Positions 10,778 to 21,829 of a DNA stretch of 64,000 bases are shown here, one piece after another. The notes below the pieces were generated by a model. It did no database searches and was not told the DNA's origin. It saw only the letters and a program-made list of their open reading frames with translations. The position numbers were made by a program, and so were the translations under genes. The stretch covers positions 672,177 to 736,176 of the forward strand of contig MNCI01020673.1 in the NCBI GenBank assembly GCA_015680685.1, given 5' to 3'. The first letter of the stretch is position 1, and each line of letters starts with the position of its first letter. Source of the stretch: Gnetum montanum. Lineage: Eukaryota; Streptophyta; Gnetopsida; Gnetales; Gnetaceae.

Positions 10778-11907
10778 TGAGGATCAAGAACTTAGAAGGG
10801 GGGTTGAATAAGTTTTCCAAAATGAAAATTTATTAGCCACAAAACCACACCCAAATTTTATGTGGTTTCCCAACCTAGCTATGTCCACACTTAGAGGGTA
10901 GAATCCTTGCACATCTATGAACTTTGTTTCTCAAAAATGTCGTTTCAAGGGTACCACACCCTATACAAGCTCTGAGCTCCACATTGAAGTGTTTCATTGT
11001 AGTGAAACCTCTCAACCACATAAGGTCTCAATAAGCTCAAAATGTGATTTCAAGGATCCCACAACCTTTACAAAAGTGAGCTCCACTCTAGAGTGTTTTG
11101 ATGTTGTACAAACACTCAATCCTGTAGGATCCCAACAAGATTAGTAACGATGCCTTCTCACAAGAAGCATATCAACCTTGCCGAGCTACAAGAAAGAGAG
11201 AAAGAAAAACACAAGGAAAGAGTGTAATTTAGAGTACAGGTCCTTGTACTTTGAGGCATTGTTTTATAAACAATTAAGAAAATGATGTTACAAATGAAGT
11301 ACACAAGTACAACAACATAGAATAGGCAATGATAACTTTGATGTTAATAATGCTTGCACAATACTCAAGGATTTGAAGTCTTCTTATAGCTTTAAAGTTC
11401 TCAAAAATACCTCAAAATTCATGCAACAACTACTTAATGCCTAGTGTAGATGTCTCTTTCAATGTTGAAATGTCTACATGAGATCTACCTCAATTCTGGA
11501 GAGACGTCTTTGTTTGAAATGGGACATCTCTAGGGAGACGTCTACTTTAGGATGAAGACATCTACTATTTATGAAAGATGTCTACCTATGATTTCTTTTT
11601 TTTTAGCAAATACATCTACTATTTCTTGGATACATCTTCTCAATTCTTGAACTTTGGTTCTTAAGGCTTTCTCTCATTAATTTGGATTCTTTGCAATCCT
11701 TGTAGCATCTTCATTTGGTTTGTAGTCTTTGTTTTTGGTCCATACTTGTTCATGTTCTCATCTTGTCCATGTAGTCTTCACTTTGTCATTTTGTTATAGT
11801 TCTCGTCAAATTGAGTTCTTGTTCATGTCCTACAAACACATCATCTACAACAAACATGCTATTGTTCACCATTTTTCTTAAGGTTTAGACATACCAAAAG
11901 GTCAATA
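10778..11907 (-). repeat. Copia-2 5' LTR
   Basis: About 1.13 kb, colinear with 5455-6572. It begins (minus) TATTGACC at 11907 and ends CTCA at 10778. The palindrome array at 11450-11640 keeps CG at two sites (about 11511 and 11537), where other sites show TG or CA. Confidence 0.85.
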
Positions 11908-11912
11908 GGCAA
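11908..11912. other. Target-site duplication GGCAA, right of copia-2
   Basis: Exact repeat of 5450-5454. Confidence 0.85.
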
Positions 11913-12524
11913 GACCATCCAAGATTGGCTACCAATCAAGTGTTTACATTGTAATTGAGCTACATTTGGCCTTAGCCATCTAGATCGCTTTTTCATTGAT
12001 CTATTTATATATTCCCACTTGGTTCCTAAAGTGTTCCTTGAGTCTTTCATACTTTTTCACCTTGTTTTTCCATGTGCTAATCTCAATTGTTGACTTTTAG
12101 CGAATTGTGTGGACTTCCTCAATTGATAAGGTTCTATTTTCTCTAGCCAATTTCCATATGTTGGTTCATTCTAGAAAATTGTTCTCTCAATTAATGGATG
12201 CTTTCTTCGAGAACATTCTTCTACTTTTCTATGTTCATCAACCTAATTTTTTTGTAGCAAATCTATTTGTTTTCTTCCTCAAAGGTAGTTAGTGCTTTGG
12301 CGTAAGCATATGTTTAGGCTTCTGGCATAGAGGCATTCCATGTTAATTTTTTCTTTCTTCATCTCCACTTGAATATTTTTGGCTTTGACCTAGGTGACTT
12401 CTTCCATTCTGAATTTTTCTAGTTAGTCTAGTGCTACGTATTATGCAAGGTCTTTCTTTTCTGCTCTTAATGCTACTAATTCTGCTTATAAGCTCTGCAC
12501 CTCATTCTCTGTGTGTTCAACTCT
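11913..12524 (-). pseudogene. Middle part of PVP-like ORF, copy C (coiled-coil region)
   Basis: Minus-strand sequence aligning with about 61960-62560 of copy D. It shows ELVALRAEKKDLA-like and KKEKINMECL segments rich in K, E, L and Q, suggesting a long coiled coil. A solo LTR (12525-13415) separates it from the N-terminal half, and copia-2 separates it from the C-terminus. Stops and frameshifts are frequent. Confidence 0.6.
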
Positions 12525-13415
12525 TGATAAAGTCAAATATTATTGCTTTGTGATATCATATATATGATATAGTAACAACAATGTTATAAATACGATGTCA
12601 TAACCCATGGTACGTCATCTTTGATACGATGTATTAGGATGTGTGTAGCCCTATAAATACTGACACTTAAATGCACAATTAACAACTTTTGATTCCAAGT
12701 CTTAGGGAAAATCTTGCAATCTATTTTCTTAGTTAGCGATAGAGTGAATGCCTACAATGTGATGTTTAGCAGTTGAAAAAAATATTTATTCAAGTGAATT
12801 GTGCTTGGATGAAATTCATGACGGAAATAAAGATCAAGATTTCTTTTCATTATTGCAGTATCCACTTAGTTTTATTTGTTTATTTAACATACTTTTTATG
12901 TTTTCATAGCTTAATCATTTACATTTTCAAAGCACTTTATTTTACTTTCTCATTAGTAAAGCAAAATGAGTATGACTAGTTTTGAGTGTTAAATTATAAT
13001 CGTTTGATAATCCAATAGTGGTTTCACTTGATTTACTCAGTAGTAAATTTACTTAGTAATCCTAGTAATGGTTACATGAGTCCAAGGGGTGTTCGATAAA
13101 CTAGGAACAAATTATTATTGCTATAGGTTAGAATAGATTTACATTCTTGTCATTACTTAGACTTAGCAATTAACTTCATTTCTATTATGTTTACACTTAG
13201 GAGTAAACTGAGTTGTACAACATCATTTAACAAATGCCTCATTGCGAGTTAAATCATACACTTAGACTTCACTAACTCAAGGTGAGAAAACAACGATCAT
13301 GAGCTTAACTTCAATTACTAGCATAATAACATAGTCCATCTATAGATTATGATTTGGTCATGCACTAGCACTTGTGACTTGTATGGCAGAGTGTCGGGAT
13401 AGCTCCACCACTCAT
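12525..13415 (+). repeat. Solo gypsy LTR inserted in copy C
   Basis: A 0.89 kb LTR in plus orientation starting TGATAAAG and ending CACTCATTA, with no primer site or internal region after it. It aligns with the D LTR (45510-46044 plus 51593-51922) and the minus LTRs at 752 and 26235. The TATA box CTATAAATA is at 12651-12659. The flanks are AGAGT/AGATC on the host strand (3 of 5 bases), a decayed duplication at best. The flanking PVP-like ORF is otherwise collinear with copies A and D, which supports insertion followed by LTR-LTR recombination. Confidence 0.7.
12548..12642 (+). promoter_or_regulatory. Solo LTR U3 palindromic array
   Basis: Contains TGATATCA, ATATGATATAG, two ACGATGT-type repeats and TACGTCATC just upstream of the TATA box. 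These are decayed relatives of the CGATATCG motifs seen in other LTRs of the window. Confidence 0.5.
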
Positions 13416-14770
13416 TAGATCTAGTTTTGACCATTGCCAACTTATCCTTTTTTGAAATTAGATCTAATTATACTACAGTGATATCATTGGGGATATCAAA
13501 ATGATTTTGCATCACTTCGCATATCTACAGCAGTTGATTAAGGATGTCTTCATGTTCTTATAGGGCCATAGAGGTTCTAGCTATGGTTTCTACATCTTTG
13601 GCTTCTATAATATCTACTGGTGGCATAATGGGAACATTAAAGGATTTCTTAATATGATTAATGAAAACATTAACTACTCCTACTACATCCTAGTGTTGTA
13701 TTACTACAACTGTGGCTCCTTCTCCTATCTCTATCATGACTTGGAAGGATGTAGCATTCCCTAAGATTTGTTATGCCTAGTCCTCATCTTCTCTTACTTG
13801 TAATGATATTTGACCACTAGCTGGTCCTATTGATACTGCAAGCCTTATAGAATTAACTCTTACTCTATATATTGCAGAACATTCCCGATTTCCCTAGCTT
13901 ATGTTTTCAACAATTTGTTGTAAGTGACTCATGGAAGGTTGATAGTGCTACTGTGCTGGTAGAGCACCTAATTTAGGTCTATCACTAGCTAGCATTAACC
14001 CACTAGGTCCTACTTGTTCATGTCCCATATCTAGGATGTTTCCTATTGGTGTAGATCCTATAGTTCCCTCAGTGCCTACTGGCTTTTCAAATTGATAGAT
14101 AAAAATTTTGTTCAACCTTTTGGTGGGAAAAATATGGTAAGCTCTAATGTTAAAATATATTTTCTCTTGAGTAGACAATTCACTATATTCTTTATTTCGT
14201 TTGTCATAGGCCCTTTGTAGCCATAACTTCTTTGCATCTAGGTCAGATCTTGTAGTATCTGTGCAATATTTATTCTAATGTTGGGAATATTTAGTGCCTT
14301 TGTGATTGCTTCCAATGAATAAGGCACTATGACTTCTTCAATCTTAATTGTGGCATCATCTTGTTTTTTTTTCTCCAAAACTAGTATACTTCTCCTAAGT
14401 ACCATTCTTCACTAAATAACAGAGTTGACCATAGAGGAGAGGCTTGGAGTTGCTCTTAGACATTAGTAGATGCTGACTCAATGAACAGTCCAAAGTTGAG
14501 TTCCAGAATGACTATGGACATGATTGACTTATCCTAAATAGCTTGAATACATTTGGCTAACAATGTGAGGCACTGTACTTGCTTTAGAACTACCAATGCT
14601 TTAGCCTCTAGTTATGTAAAGTGTTCTAATGTAGGTGTTTATTGATTAATGTTGAAGTATTCAACTTCTTACTCTACTTGTGGAGTTTGTTCTCTAGCTT
14701 GTCCTCTTCCTCTAGGCCTTTTGCCCCTTTGTTTTGAGAGTCCTTCTACTATGGGTCTTTTGGAAGCCAT
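13416..14770 (-). pseudogene. N-terminal half of PVP-like ORF, copy C
   Basis: Starts at ATG 14770 (MASKRP), followed by a basic leader (KRPRGRGQ), an LxxWSTLLFSxEWYLGEVY-like segment near 14420, and ELSTQEKIYFNI with IFPTKRLNK at about 14175-14095. It aligns with copy D from 60401. The 14178-13948 stretch is open for 76 residues. The rest has CAA/CAG to TAA/TAG stops. Upstream is the leader (14771-15260, resuming at 21568) and a TATA box at 21643-21634. Confidence 0.65.
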
Positions 14771-15260
14771 CTGTAATCATAAAGGATTTGTTTGAGATTA
14801 CCCAAGGATTTCAAATAGGTTCTAAATGATTCATAGTCCTCTCTTAGGTTCTTAAATTTGATCAAAATTTTATACTTATTATTGCTTTATAGCTCTTATT
14901 ATGATTACAAAGTTAGAAAATTTTCAAAAAGAAATAATTATTTGTTGTAACTTTTGATTGTTATGGCCTCTCACAATTGTTTGTTTTCTCGCTTATTATA
15001 TATTTGAATGGATAGTTAGGAGAATTAGTTAAGTCTATTATATTTTATTCAATTATTTAATTAAAATTTGATTGATTGTTATTATTCTTACCCTAATATG
15101 CTCTTTCTTGCATTAGAAAAATTTTGCTCAAATTGCACAAACTATGCATAGTTCTCTTTCCCATGACTAATTTGATCGTTCCATGATAAAGAGGGTTCAA
15201 GAATCATGCAAATCGAAGCTACGATGAGGAAGTTAGGAGGCTTGAAAGCTCAAGCATCAT

Positions 15261-15265
15261 GTGGT
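15261..15265. other. Target-site duplication GTGGT, left of copia-1
   Basis: GTGGT directly before the LTR start TGTTGACC at 15266; repeated exactly at 21563-21567. Confidence 0.9.
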
Positions 15266-16438
15266 TGTTGACCTTTTAGTATGTCCAAACATTAAGAAAA
15301 CTGGAGAATATAGGATGTTGTGGAGTGTGATGCTTTTGTAGGGCATGAAAGAGTAAAGTGAAGACCACAAGGAGAACCAAAGAAATGACATCTACAAAGA
15401 GATGTCAAAGTGAAGTCTCAGAACTCAATTGGAAGCAAGGATAAATATTAAGACTACAACAAAATTATAAAGTTCCCAAGATCATGGATGAGCCAAATCA
15501 ATGAAAAGAAGCCTTGGAAAGCTAAGCCCAAAAATTAACAAGACATCTATAGGAAGCAAAAGATGTCTTGACTGAAGTATAGAAGAAGCAGAGAAGATGT
15601 CTTGGAAAAATAGTAGATGTCTACCATTAGGAAAAGATGTCAACATGTAGATGTCTCCTAGAAGATGTCTCCCTTGGATATGAGATGTCTACCCAAAATT
15701 CAAGTCTAATCAGTGAGATGTCCCAATCTTGAAGAAGATGTCTCCCCTAGTTGTTAGATAGCCATTGCAAAAATTTTGAGGTGATTTTAGAGACATCAAG
15801 GCTATAAGAAGACTTCATTATCTTGGAAAATGTGCAATTTTTGGTATTCAAGAAAATGTTAATATCAATTAATCATTGTGTGCATTATTCTATTTTGTGT
15901 GCCTCATTGTACTATCTATTGAACTATTGTATTGAGCTTTAAAGTACAAGGATTAGCAAATCAGTTGCATCCTTCCCTTGTAATTTATTCTATTTCTAGT
16001 TGCCCCACTAGGGTTGATGTGCTTCTTATGAGCAGGCATTGTCCTTGAGCTTATAAGGATCCTGCTAGGATTGAGTGTTGGTATAGTGCCACAACACTTC
16101 ACAGTGGAGCTCAAGTTGTAAAGGTTGTGGGATCATGGAAAGCACATTCTCAACTTCTTAGGACCTTGCAAGGTTGAGTAGATTTATGATGATGAATCAC
16201 TTTAGAGCAAAGCTTAAAGCTTGTATAGGATGTGATGCCCTTCCAAGCACTTTTTAGAGAAAAAAAGTTCAAAGGTGTGCAAGTGAAATACCCTCCAAGT
16301 ATGGACTAATCAAGTTGGAAAACCATTTTAAATTTGGTTGAGGGTTTTTTTGACTATAAATTTTGATTTGGGGAACTTATTCATCCCCCCACACCACCAC
16401 ACCCTACCCCCTTGGCATTCCAAGTTCTACGATCTACA
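15266..16438 (+). repeat. Copia-1 5' LTR
   Basis: 1.17 kb, TGTTGACC to GATCTACA. It carries twelve AGATGTCT/AGACATCT-type sites between 15387 and 15742, ten of them in the TG form. The end of U5 has a C-rich run at 16385-16413. Confidence 0.9.
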
Positions 16439-16440
16439 AG

Positions 16441-16452
16441 TGGTATCGGAGC
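16441..16452 (+). other. Copia-1 primer-binding site, initiator-Met
   Basis: TGGTATCGGAGC, one transition from the plant initiator tRNA-Met complement TGGTATCAGAGC, two bases after the LTR. Confidence 0.88.
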
Positions 16453-16619
16453 CTACTACTCTTATGCTCTATTACAATCTTTAAGAATGAACATTAAAGG
16501 GACAATCAACATCAAATGCATCTAGACTAAAAGAATAATTTGCTTCATCAATTGTTTTGCTCAATTCTTATATCACATTTGTTTAAAAGGTAAATCTTTC
16601 ATTTCCTTTAGATATAGAA

Positions 16620-19600
16620 GAGACTATACATGTAAGATTAATAATATTCATCTAAATGATATGTCCCTTGAAGAAAGGTATGAGGTGTTTTATCATGAAG
16701 TTCTTTCTTTTCAAAATTTATGTATTGAAATAAAAGAGGATTCATATTTTAAGAAAATTAAAATTATAGCACTTAATTATGAGTGTTCGTATCTCTGAAA
16801 AGAAAACTTAGACCTTAAGGCTGAGATTCAAAAACTAACTTGTGTGATTAAGTAGATGAGTAAGAATCAAAATGATGGATGTATGAGAGAATCTACAAAA
16901 GAAAATAAATCTAGGCTTGGTAAAAAGCCAAGAATTTTAAATTATTTCTTTTATGGAAAATCTAGTCATATTTAAGCATATTACTTTGCTAGGATGAAAC
17001 AGTTCACTTGATCTTTGCAAAAATAGCCTAGGATAGGGAGTTTGCAAGTTTGGAAACTAAAAAGCAAACCTAAAGTGAATCTGATGGATCAAATAGATCT
17101 ATTTGATGATAAATCTAGTAAGTGGTATATTGAGAGTGGGTGCTCATGGCACATGATAGGTAACAAATCCTACTTCACCCACTTCACAGAACAAAATTGT
17201 GGAACAATTACTTTTGAAGATGACATGGAGGCTCCTATAATAGCTATTGGTACCATAGTAGGAAAAGGTAAAGGTCTTCCAAATGTAAATAAAGTTTTCC
17301 TTGTTAATGGATTAAAACATAGTCTTCTTAGTGTTAGTCAACTTTGTGATTCTAATTTCAATATTTCTTTTTCAAAAGAAACTTGTAGAATACAAGATTT
17401 AACCACTCGAAATGTTGTGATAGAAGGAACTAGAAAAGAAAATGTTTATAAAACTATTTTTGGTAATGATTGTAACCTTGAATCCAAGTGCTTAGTTAGT
17501 TGTATAGATGATACTTAGTTGTGGCATAGGAAGCTGGGTCACATAAACAAAGAAATTCTTCAAACTCTTGTGACAAAGGAAATGGTTCATGGGTTGACTA
17601 AACTTAAAGACTTCAATCTAAATACCTGTGAAGCATGTCAAAAAGGAAAGCAAACAAGGGTAAATTTTGGTAAGAAGAATAGTATATCTACCTCTAGATC
17701 CTTAGATATTCTTCAAATGGATGTGGTTGGTACCATTCAAACTCTTACTTTGGGAAAGAAAAGATATTTTTAACTATTGTTGATGATTACTCTTGCTTTA
17801 CTTGGGTAGCATTCTTATATCACAAGAATGAGGTATTTGATCATTTCTTGAGAATTTGTAATCAAATTTAGAAATAAAAAGGATATGGCATTAAAATTAT
17901 CAAAGGTAACAATGGAGGTGAATTCAAGAATGCAAAATTTAAGCAATTCTACCAAATAAAAAGGATATTCCAGCAATTCTTTGTTGCTAGAACTCCTCAA
18001 CAAAATGGTGTTGCTAAATGGAAGAATAGGATCTTGAACGAGATGTGAAGAACTATATTAAATGACCAAAATCTTTCTCATCACTTCTAGGTTGAAGCTA
18101 TCAACACAACTTGCTATGTTTCCAACGGAGTTTTGGTAAGAAGATTTACCTTAGAAGCTCTTTATGAATTATGGATTGGTAAAAAACCTTCAATAAATTA
18201 TTTTCATGTTTTGGTTTCAAAATTTTATATTCTAAATGATAAATATAATTCAAGGAAATTTGATTCAAAAATTGATGAAGGTATTTTCTTGGGGTATTCA
18301 CTAGTTAGTAAGGCCTATAGAGATTTTAAAAAGAGAAAAAATACTATTGAGAAAACCATAAATAAAGTTGATGATCATGACATTACATATTCTCAACTAG
18401 ATGATGACATTGTTCTTGTCCAAAAGCTATCTAGTGCTACTCAAGTTCAAGTGGATAAGAACTCTAAAACTGATAGTAAGCATGAAGATGAAAAAGAAGA
18501 TGCATCTAATGAGAACTTCGATAATCAACCCAAGGTGCCTAGACTTAGCAAATTTTACTCTCTCAACAATGTTATCAGGGAAGTTCAAGATGACATTCAC
18601 AATAGAAGTCAAACCAAAGGAGTTTGTGCCTATTCAACTTATCTCTCACAACTTGAGCCCAAAAATTTCAAAGAAGCTAAAGGTGAAGAATTTTGAATCT
18701 TTGCTATACAAGATGTGTTAAATCAATTTTCTAGAAATGATGTATGGAAATTGATACCAAGACCAGATCAAAAATCCATTATTGGGAAAAAGTGGGTCTT
18801 TAGAAACAAAAATGATGAAGATGGAACTATAATTAAAAATAAAGCTAGATTAGTTGCCAAATGATACAATCAATAGGAAGGGATTGATTCTGATGAAACT
18901 TTTCCTCCTATTGTTAATTCGAGTCTATTAGACTCCTTTTGGCTTATACTAGTAGTTGAAAAATCACGCTATATCAAATGGATGTGAAAAGTGCCTTTCT
19001 CAATGAAACCATTCAAGAAGAAGTTTACATTGATCAACCTAAAGGTTTTATAGATCCCATTAAACCTAATCATGTTTACAAACTCAATAAGGCTTTTTAT
19101 GATCTCAAACAAGCTCCTAGAGCCTGGTATGAAAGGATCTCTCAACATTTCATATCAAATGGATTTGAAAGAGGTAAGGATGATGTTACTTTGTTTTTAA
19201 AAATGAACTGTAGTAATCTTCTTATTATGCAAATTTATGTTGATGATATTATTTTTGGTGCTACTAATGAAAATCTTTGCAAGAAATTTTTAGATCTTAT
19301 TCAAGCTAAGTTCAAAATGAGCATGATAGGAGAATTGAAAAGCTTTCTTGGATTTCAAATCAATCAATTTGAAAAAGGTACTTTCATTTGTCAAACCAAA
19401 TATGTCAAGGATCTTCTTCTCAAGTTCAAGCTGGCTGATGTGAAGATTAAAAATAATTCAATGGCTAAAAATTTTAAATGTACTATGGATGATTAAGGTA
19501 AGCTCGTTTATCATAAGCTTTATAGAAGCATGATAGGTAGTCTACTTTACTTAATTGAAAGTAGACCTGACATTGCTTTAAGTGTTGGAGTATGTACTCA

Positions 19601-20135
19601 ATACTAAGCTAACCCAAAAGAATCTCATTATAAGGCGGTTAAACAAATATTGCATTATTTAAAAGGTACTAATAACTATGGTCTTTGGTATCCAAAGAAC
19701 TCCCCTCTTGATCTAGCTAGCTATTATGATGAAGATTGAATAGGTTGCTTAGATGATCATCATAGCACAAGTGGAAATTGCTTTTTTCTAAGAGAAAGCC
19801 TTGTCTCCTGGACTACCAAAAATCAAACCTCTATAGCACTTTCTACAGCAGAAGCTTAATATATCTTAGCTAGAAGTTATGCTCATCTTCTATGAATGAA
19901 AGAAATGCTTAAAGATTTAGGTGTCCAATCACAATCTACGTTTATCTTTTGTGACAACAACAACACCATCAATATGACCAAAAATCCTATTCAGCATTCT
20001 CGTATCAAGTACATTGAAATTCATCATCACTTTATCCGCAAACATACTCAATAGGGACACATCAAACTAGAGTTTATTGGGACTACTAATCAACTAGTTG
20101 ATGCTTTTACAAAATCGTTGACGAATGATGCTTAA
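16620..20135 (+). pseudogene. Copia-1 pol: protease, integrase, RT, RNase H (with gag remnant)
   Basis: Gag remnant to about 17030, with a zinc knuckle whose first two cysteines are mutated (YFFYGKSSHI). Protease active site at 17130 reads ESGCSWHM, where the family has DSG. Integrase: GAG-pre zinc finger (WHRKLGH, then CEAC) at 17520-17640; core D in LQMDVVG at 17715; the second catalytic D is N (GNNGGEF, about 17905) and the catalytic E is K (GVAKWKNR, about 18010). RT: MDVKSAFLN at 18978, QAPRAWY, and the catalytic YVDDIIFG at 19237 intact. RNase H: HSTSG and TAEA near 19765-19860. A frameshift lies between 17773 and 18133 and another before 18978; several stops are TAG/TAA/TGA at former Q, W or R codons. 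Confidence 0.9.
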
Positions 20136-20406
20136 CTTCCCTATGTAAAGATATGGGAATAGGACCCTATCCTCTCTAGTAAGTTCTCTTACTCTTGTAT
20201 CTTAACATAAAAAAGAAAAAATCAAAACCACAAAAACTTGGCATTTTTTTTCTTGCACCTATTTAGGGGGAGTTCTACCCCACTCCTTTTTGCTACTGTC
20301 CAAAAAGGAGAAGAATTTTAGATGTGCTCTATGATAACTTGGGAAAATTTCAAGAGGCTACTAACCCATTTTCTTAAGTTTTGGACATCACCAACAAGGG
20401 GAAGAT

Positions 20407-21562
20407 TTTTGACCTTTTGGTATGTCAAAAAATTAAGAAAAATGGAGAATATAAGATGTTGTGAAGTGTGATGCTTTTGTAGGACATGAAGGAGCAAAGT
20501 GGAGATCACAAGGAGAGCTAAAGAAATGACATCTATAAGGAGATGTCAAAGTGAAGACTCAATAACTGAAGTGGGAGCAAGGATAAATATGAAGAATACA
20601 AAAAACATTATGAAGTTTCCAAGATCATGGATGAGCCAAATCAATAAAAATAAGCCTTGGGAAGCTAAGCCCAAAAACTGAGAAGACATCTACAAGAAGT
20701 AGAAGACGTCTTAGCTAAAGTACAGAAGAAGTAGAGAAGATGTCTTGGAAAAATAATAGACATCTACCATTAAGAGAAAACATCTACATGTAGACATCTC
20801 CTAGAAGACATGTCCCCTAGATATGAGACATCTACCTAGAATTCAAGTCTAATTAGTGAGACATCCCAATCTTGAAGAAGACATCTCCCCTAGTCATTAG
20901 ATAGCCGTTGCATGAATTCTGAGGTGATTTCTGAAACATCAAGACTATAAGAAGACTTTATTATCTTGGGAAATGTGCAAGTTTTGGTGTGCAAGTAATT
21001 GTCAATATAAAGCAATCATTGTGTGCATTATTCTATTTTTTGTACCTCATTATACTATCTATTGAACTATTGTATTGAGCTTCAAAGTACAAGGATTAGC
21101 AAATTAGTTACATCCTTCCCTTGTAATTTATTCTCTTTCTACTTGCCCCACTAGGGTTGATGTGCTTCTTGTAATAAGGCATCATCATTGAGCTTGCAGG
21201 GATCCTATTGGGATTGAGTATTGGTGTAGCACCACAACACTCCGAAGTGGAGCTCAAGTTGTAAAGGTTGTGGGATCCTAGAAATCACATTCTAAGTTTG
21301 TTAGGACCTTGTGAGGTTGAGTAGATTTGTGGCAATGAATCACTCCAAGGTGGAGCTTAAAGCTTGTACAAGGTGTGGTTTCCTTTACACTAATTTTAAG
21401 AAAAACAAAGTTTGAAGGTGTGCAAGTGAACTACCCTCTGAGTGTGGACTACCTAAGTTGGGGAATCACATTACATTTCGTTGAGGTTTTTGTGACTGTA
21501 AATTTTGATTTGGGAAACTTATTCATTCTCCTTGCCCCCCTTTCTAAGTTCTACAATCCACA
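20407..21562 (+). repeat. Copia-1 3' LTR
   Basis: 1.16 kb, collinear with the 5' LTR. At the same twelve motif sites, seven in the second half are in the CA form (AGACATCT) where the 5' LTR has TG, and one (about 20703) keeps AGACGTCT. Confidence 0.9.
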
Positions 21563-21567
21563 GTGGT
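21563..21567. other. Target-site duplication GTGGT, right of copia-1
   Basis: Exact repeat of 15261-15265. Confidence 0.9.
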
Positions 21568-21624
21568 CAGAAAAACAACATGAACTCCCTTTGCTTGAAA
21601 TGTGAAAAATGAAAAATTTTCTAA

Positions 21625-21725
21625 CACCCATGCATATATATAGAATTTTTTATCTGTGACATCATAGATATGACATTGTAGTTACAATGTATTAGGGCCT
21701 AATACATTGTAGCTATGATGTTATC
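21625..21725 (-). promoter_or_regulatory. Block C internal promoter with nested palindromes
   Basis: The minus-strand TATA (CTATATATATG) is at 21643-21634. Upstream of it, 21683-21711 is a near-perfect 29-base palindrome (13-base arms TACAATGTATTAG around GGC), flanked by outer ACATCATA/TATGATGT arms at 21657-21664 and 21714-21721. The leader of the PVP-like ORF follows and is interrupted by copia-1. Confidence 0.55.
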
Positions 21726-21829
21726 TTGAAAATATTTAGCAATTTTTGGTGGAAAAATTAAATTGTATGGATAATTTGGAAGATGTAGAAATAGTGTTAA
21801 GGGTTCTTAATCATAGATGATGCTCATTA

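Larger units (their letters stand above)
5455..11907 (-). mobile_element. Copia-2: non-autonomous Ty1/copia-type LTR element
   Basis: Complete minus-strand element of about 6.45 kb with LTRs at 10778-11907 (5') and 5455-6572 (3'), an initiator-Met-type primer site, a gag with zinc knuckle, and a PVP-like ORF. It has a perfect GGCAA duplication. I find no protease, integrase or reverse transcriptase between gag and the second ORF, so it must have been mobilised in trans. The LTRs are clearly related to those of copia-1 (15266-21562), which does have pol, making that family the likely helper. It is inserted in copy C of the PVP-like ORF. Confidence 0.85.
15266..21562 (+). mobile_element. Copia-1: complete Ty1/copia LTR retrotransposon, decayed
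   Basis: 6.3 kb plus-strand element: 5' LTR 15266-16438, initiator-Met primer site at 16441, protease, integrase, RT, RNase H, purine tract (AAGGGGAAGA at about 20396), 3' LTR 20407-21562. It has a perfect GTGGT duplication. Most of gag is missing and pol has several stops and frameshifts, so it is inactive now. It is inserted in the leader of PVP block C. Confidence 0.92.

Noticed and set aside
15387-15742. CRISPR-like array from the regularly recurring motif.
   Set aside because: The repeat is only 8 bp, spacing is irregular, and it lies in a plant retrotransposon LTR.
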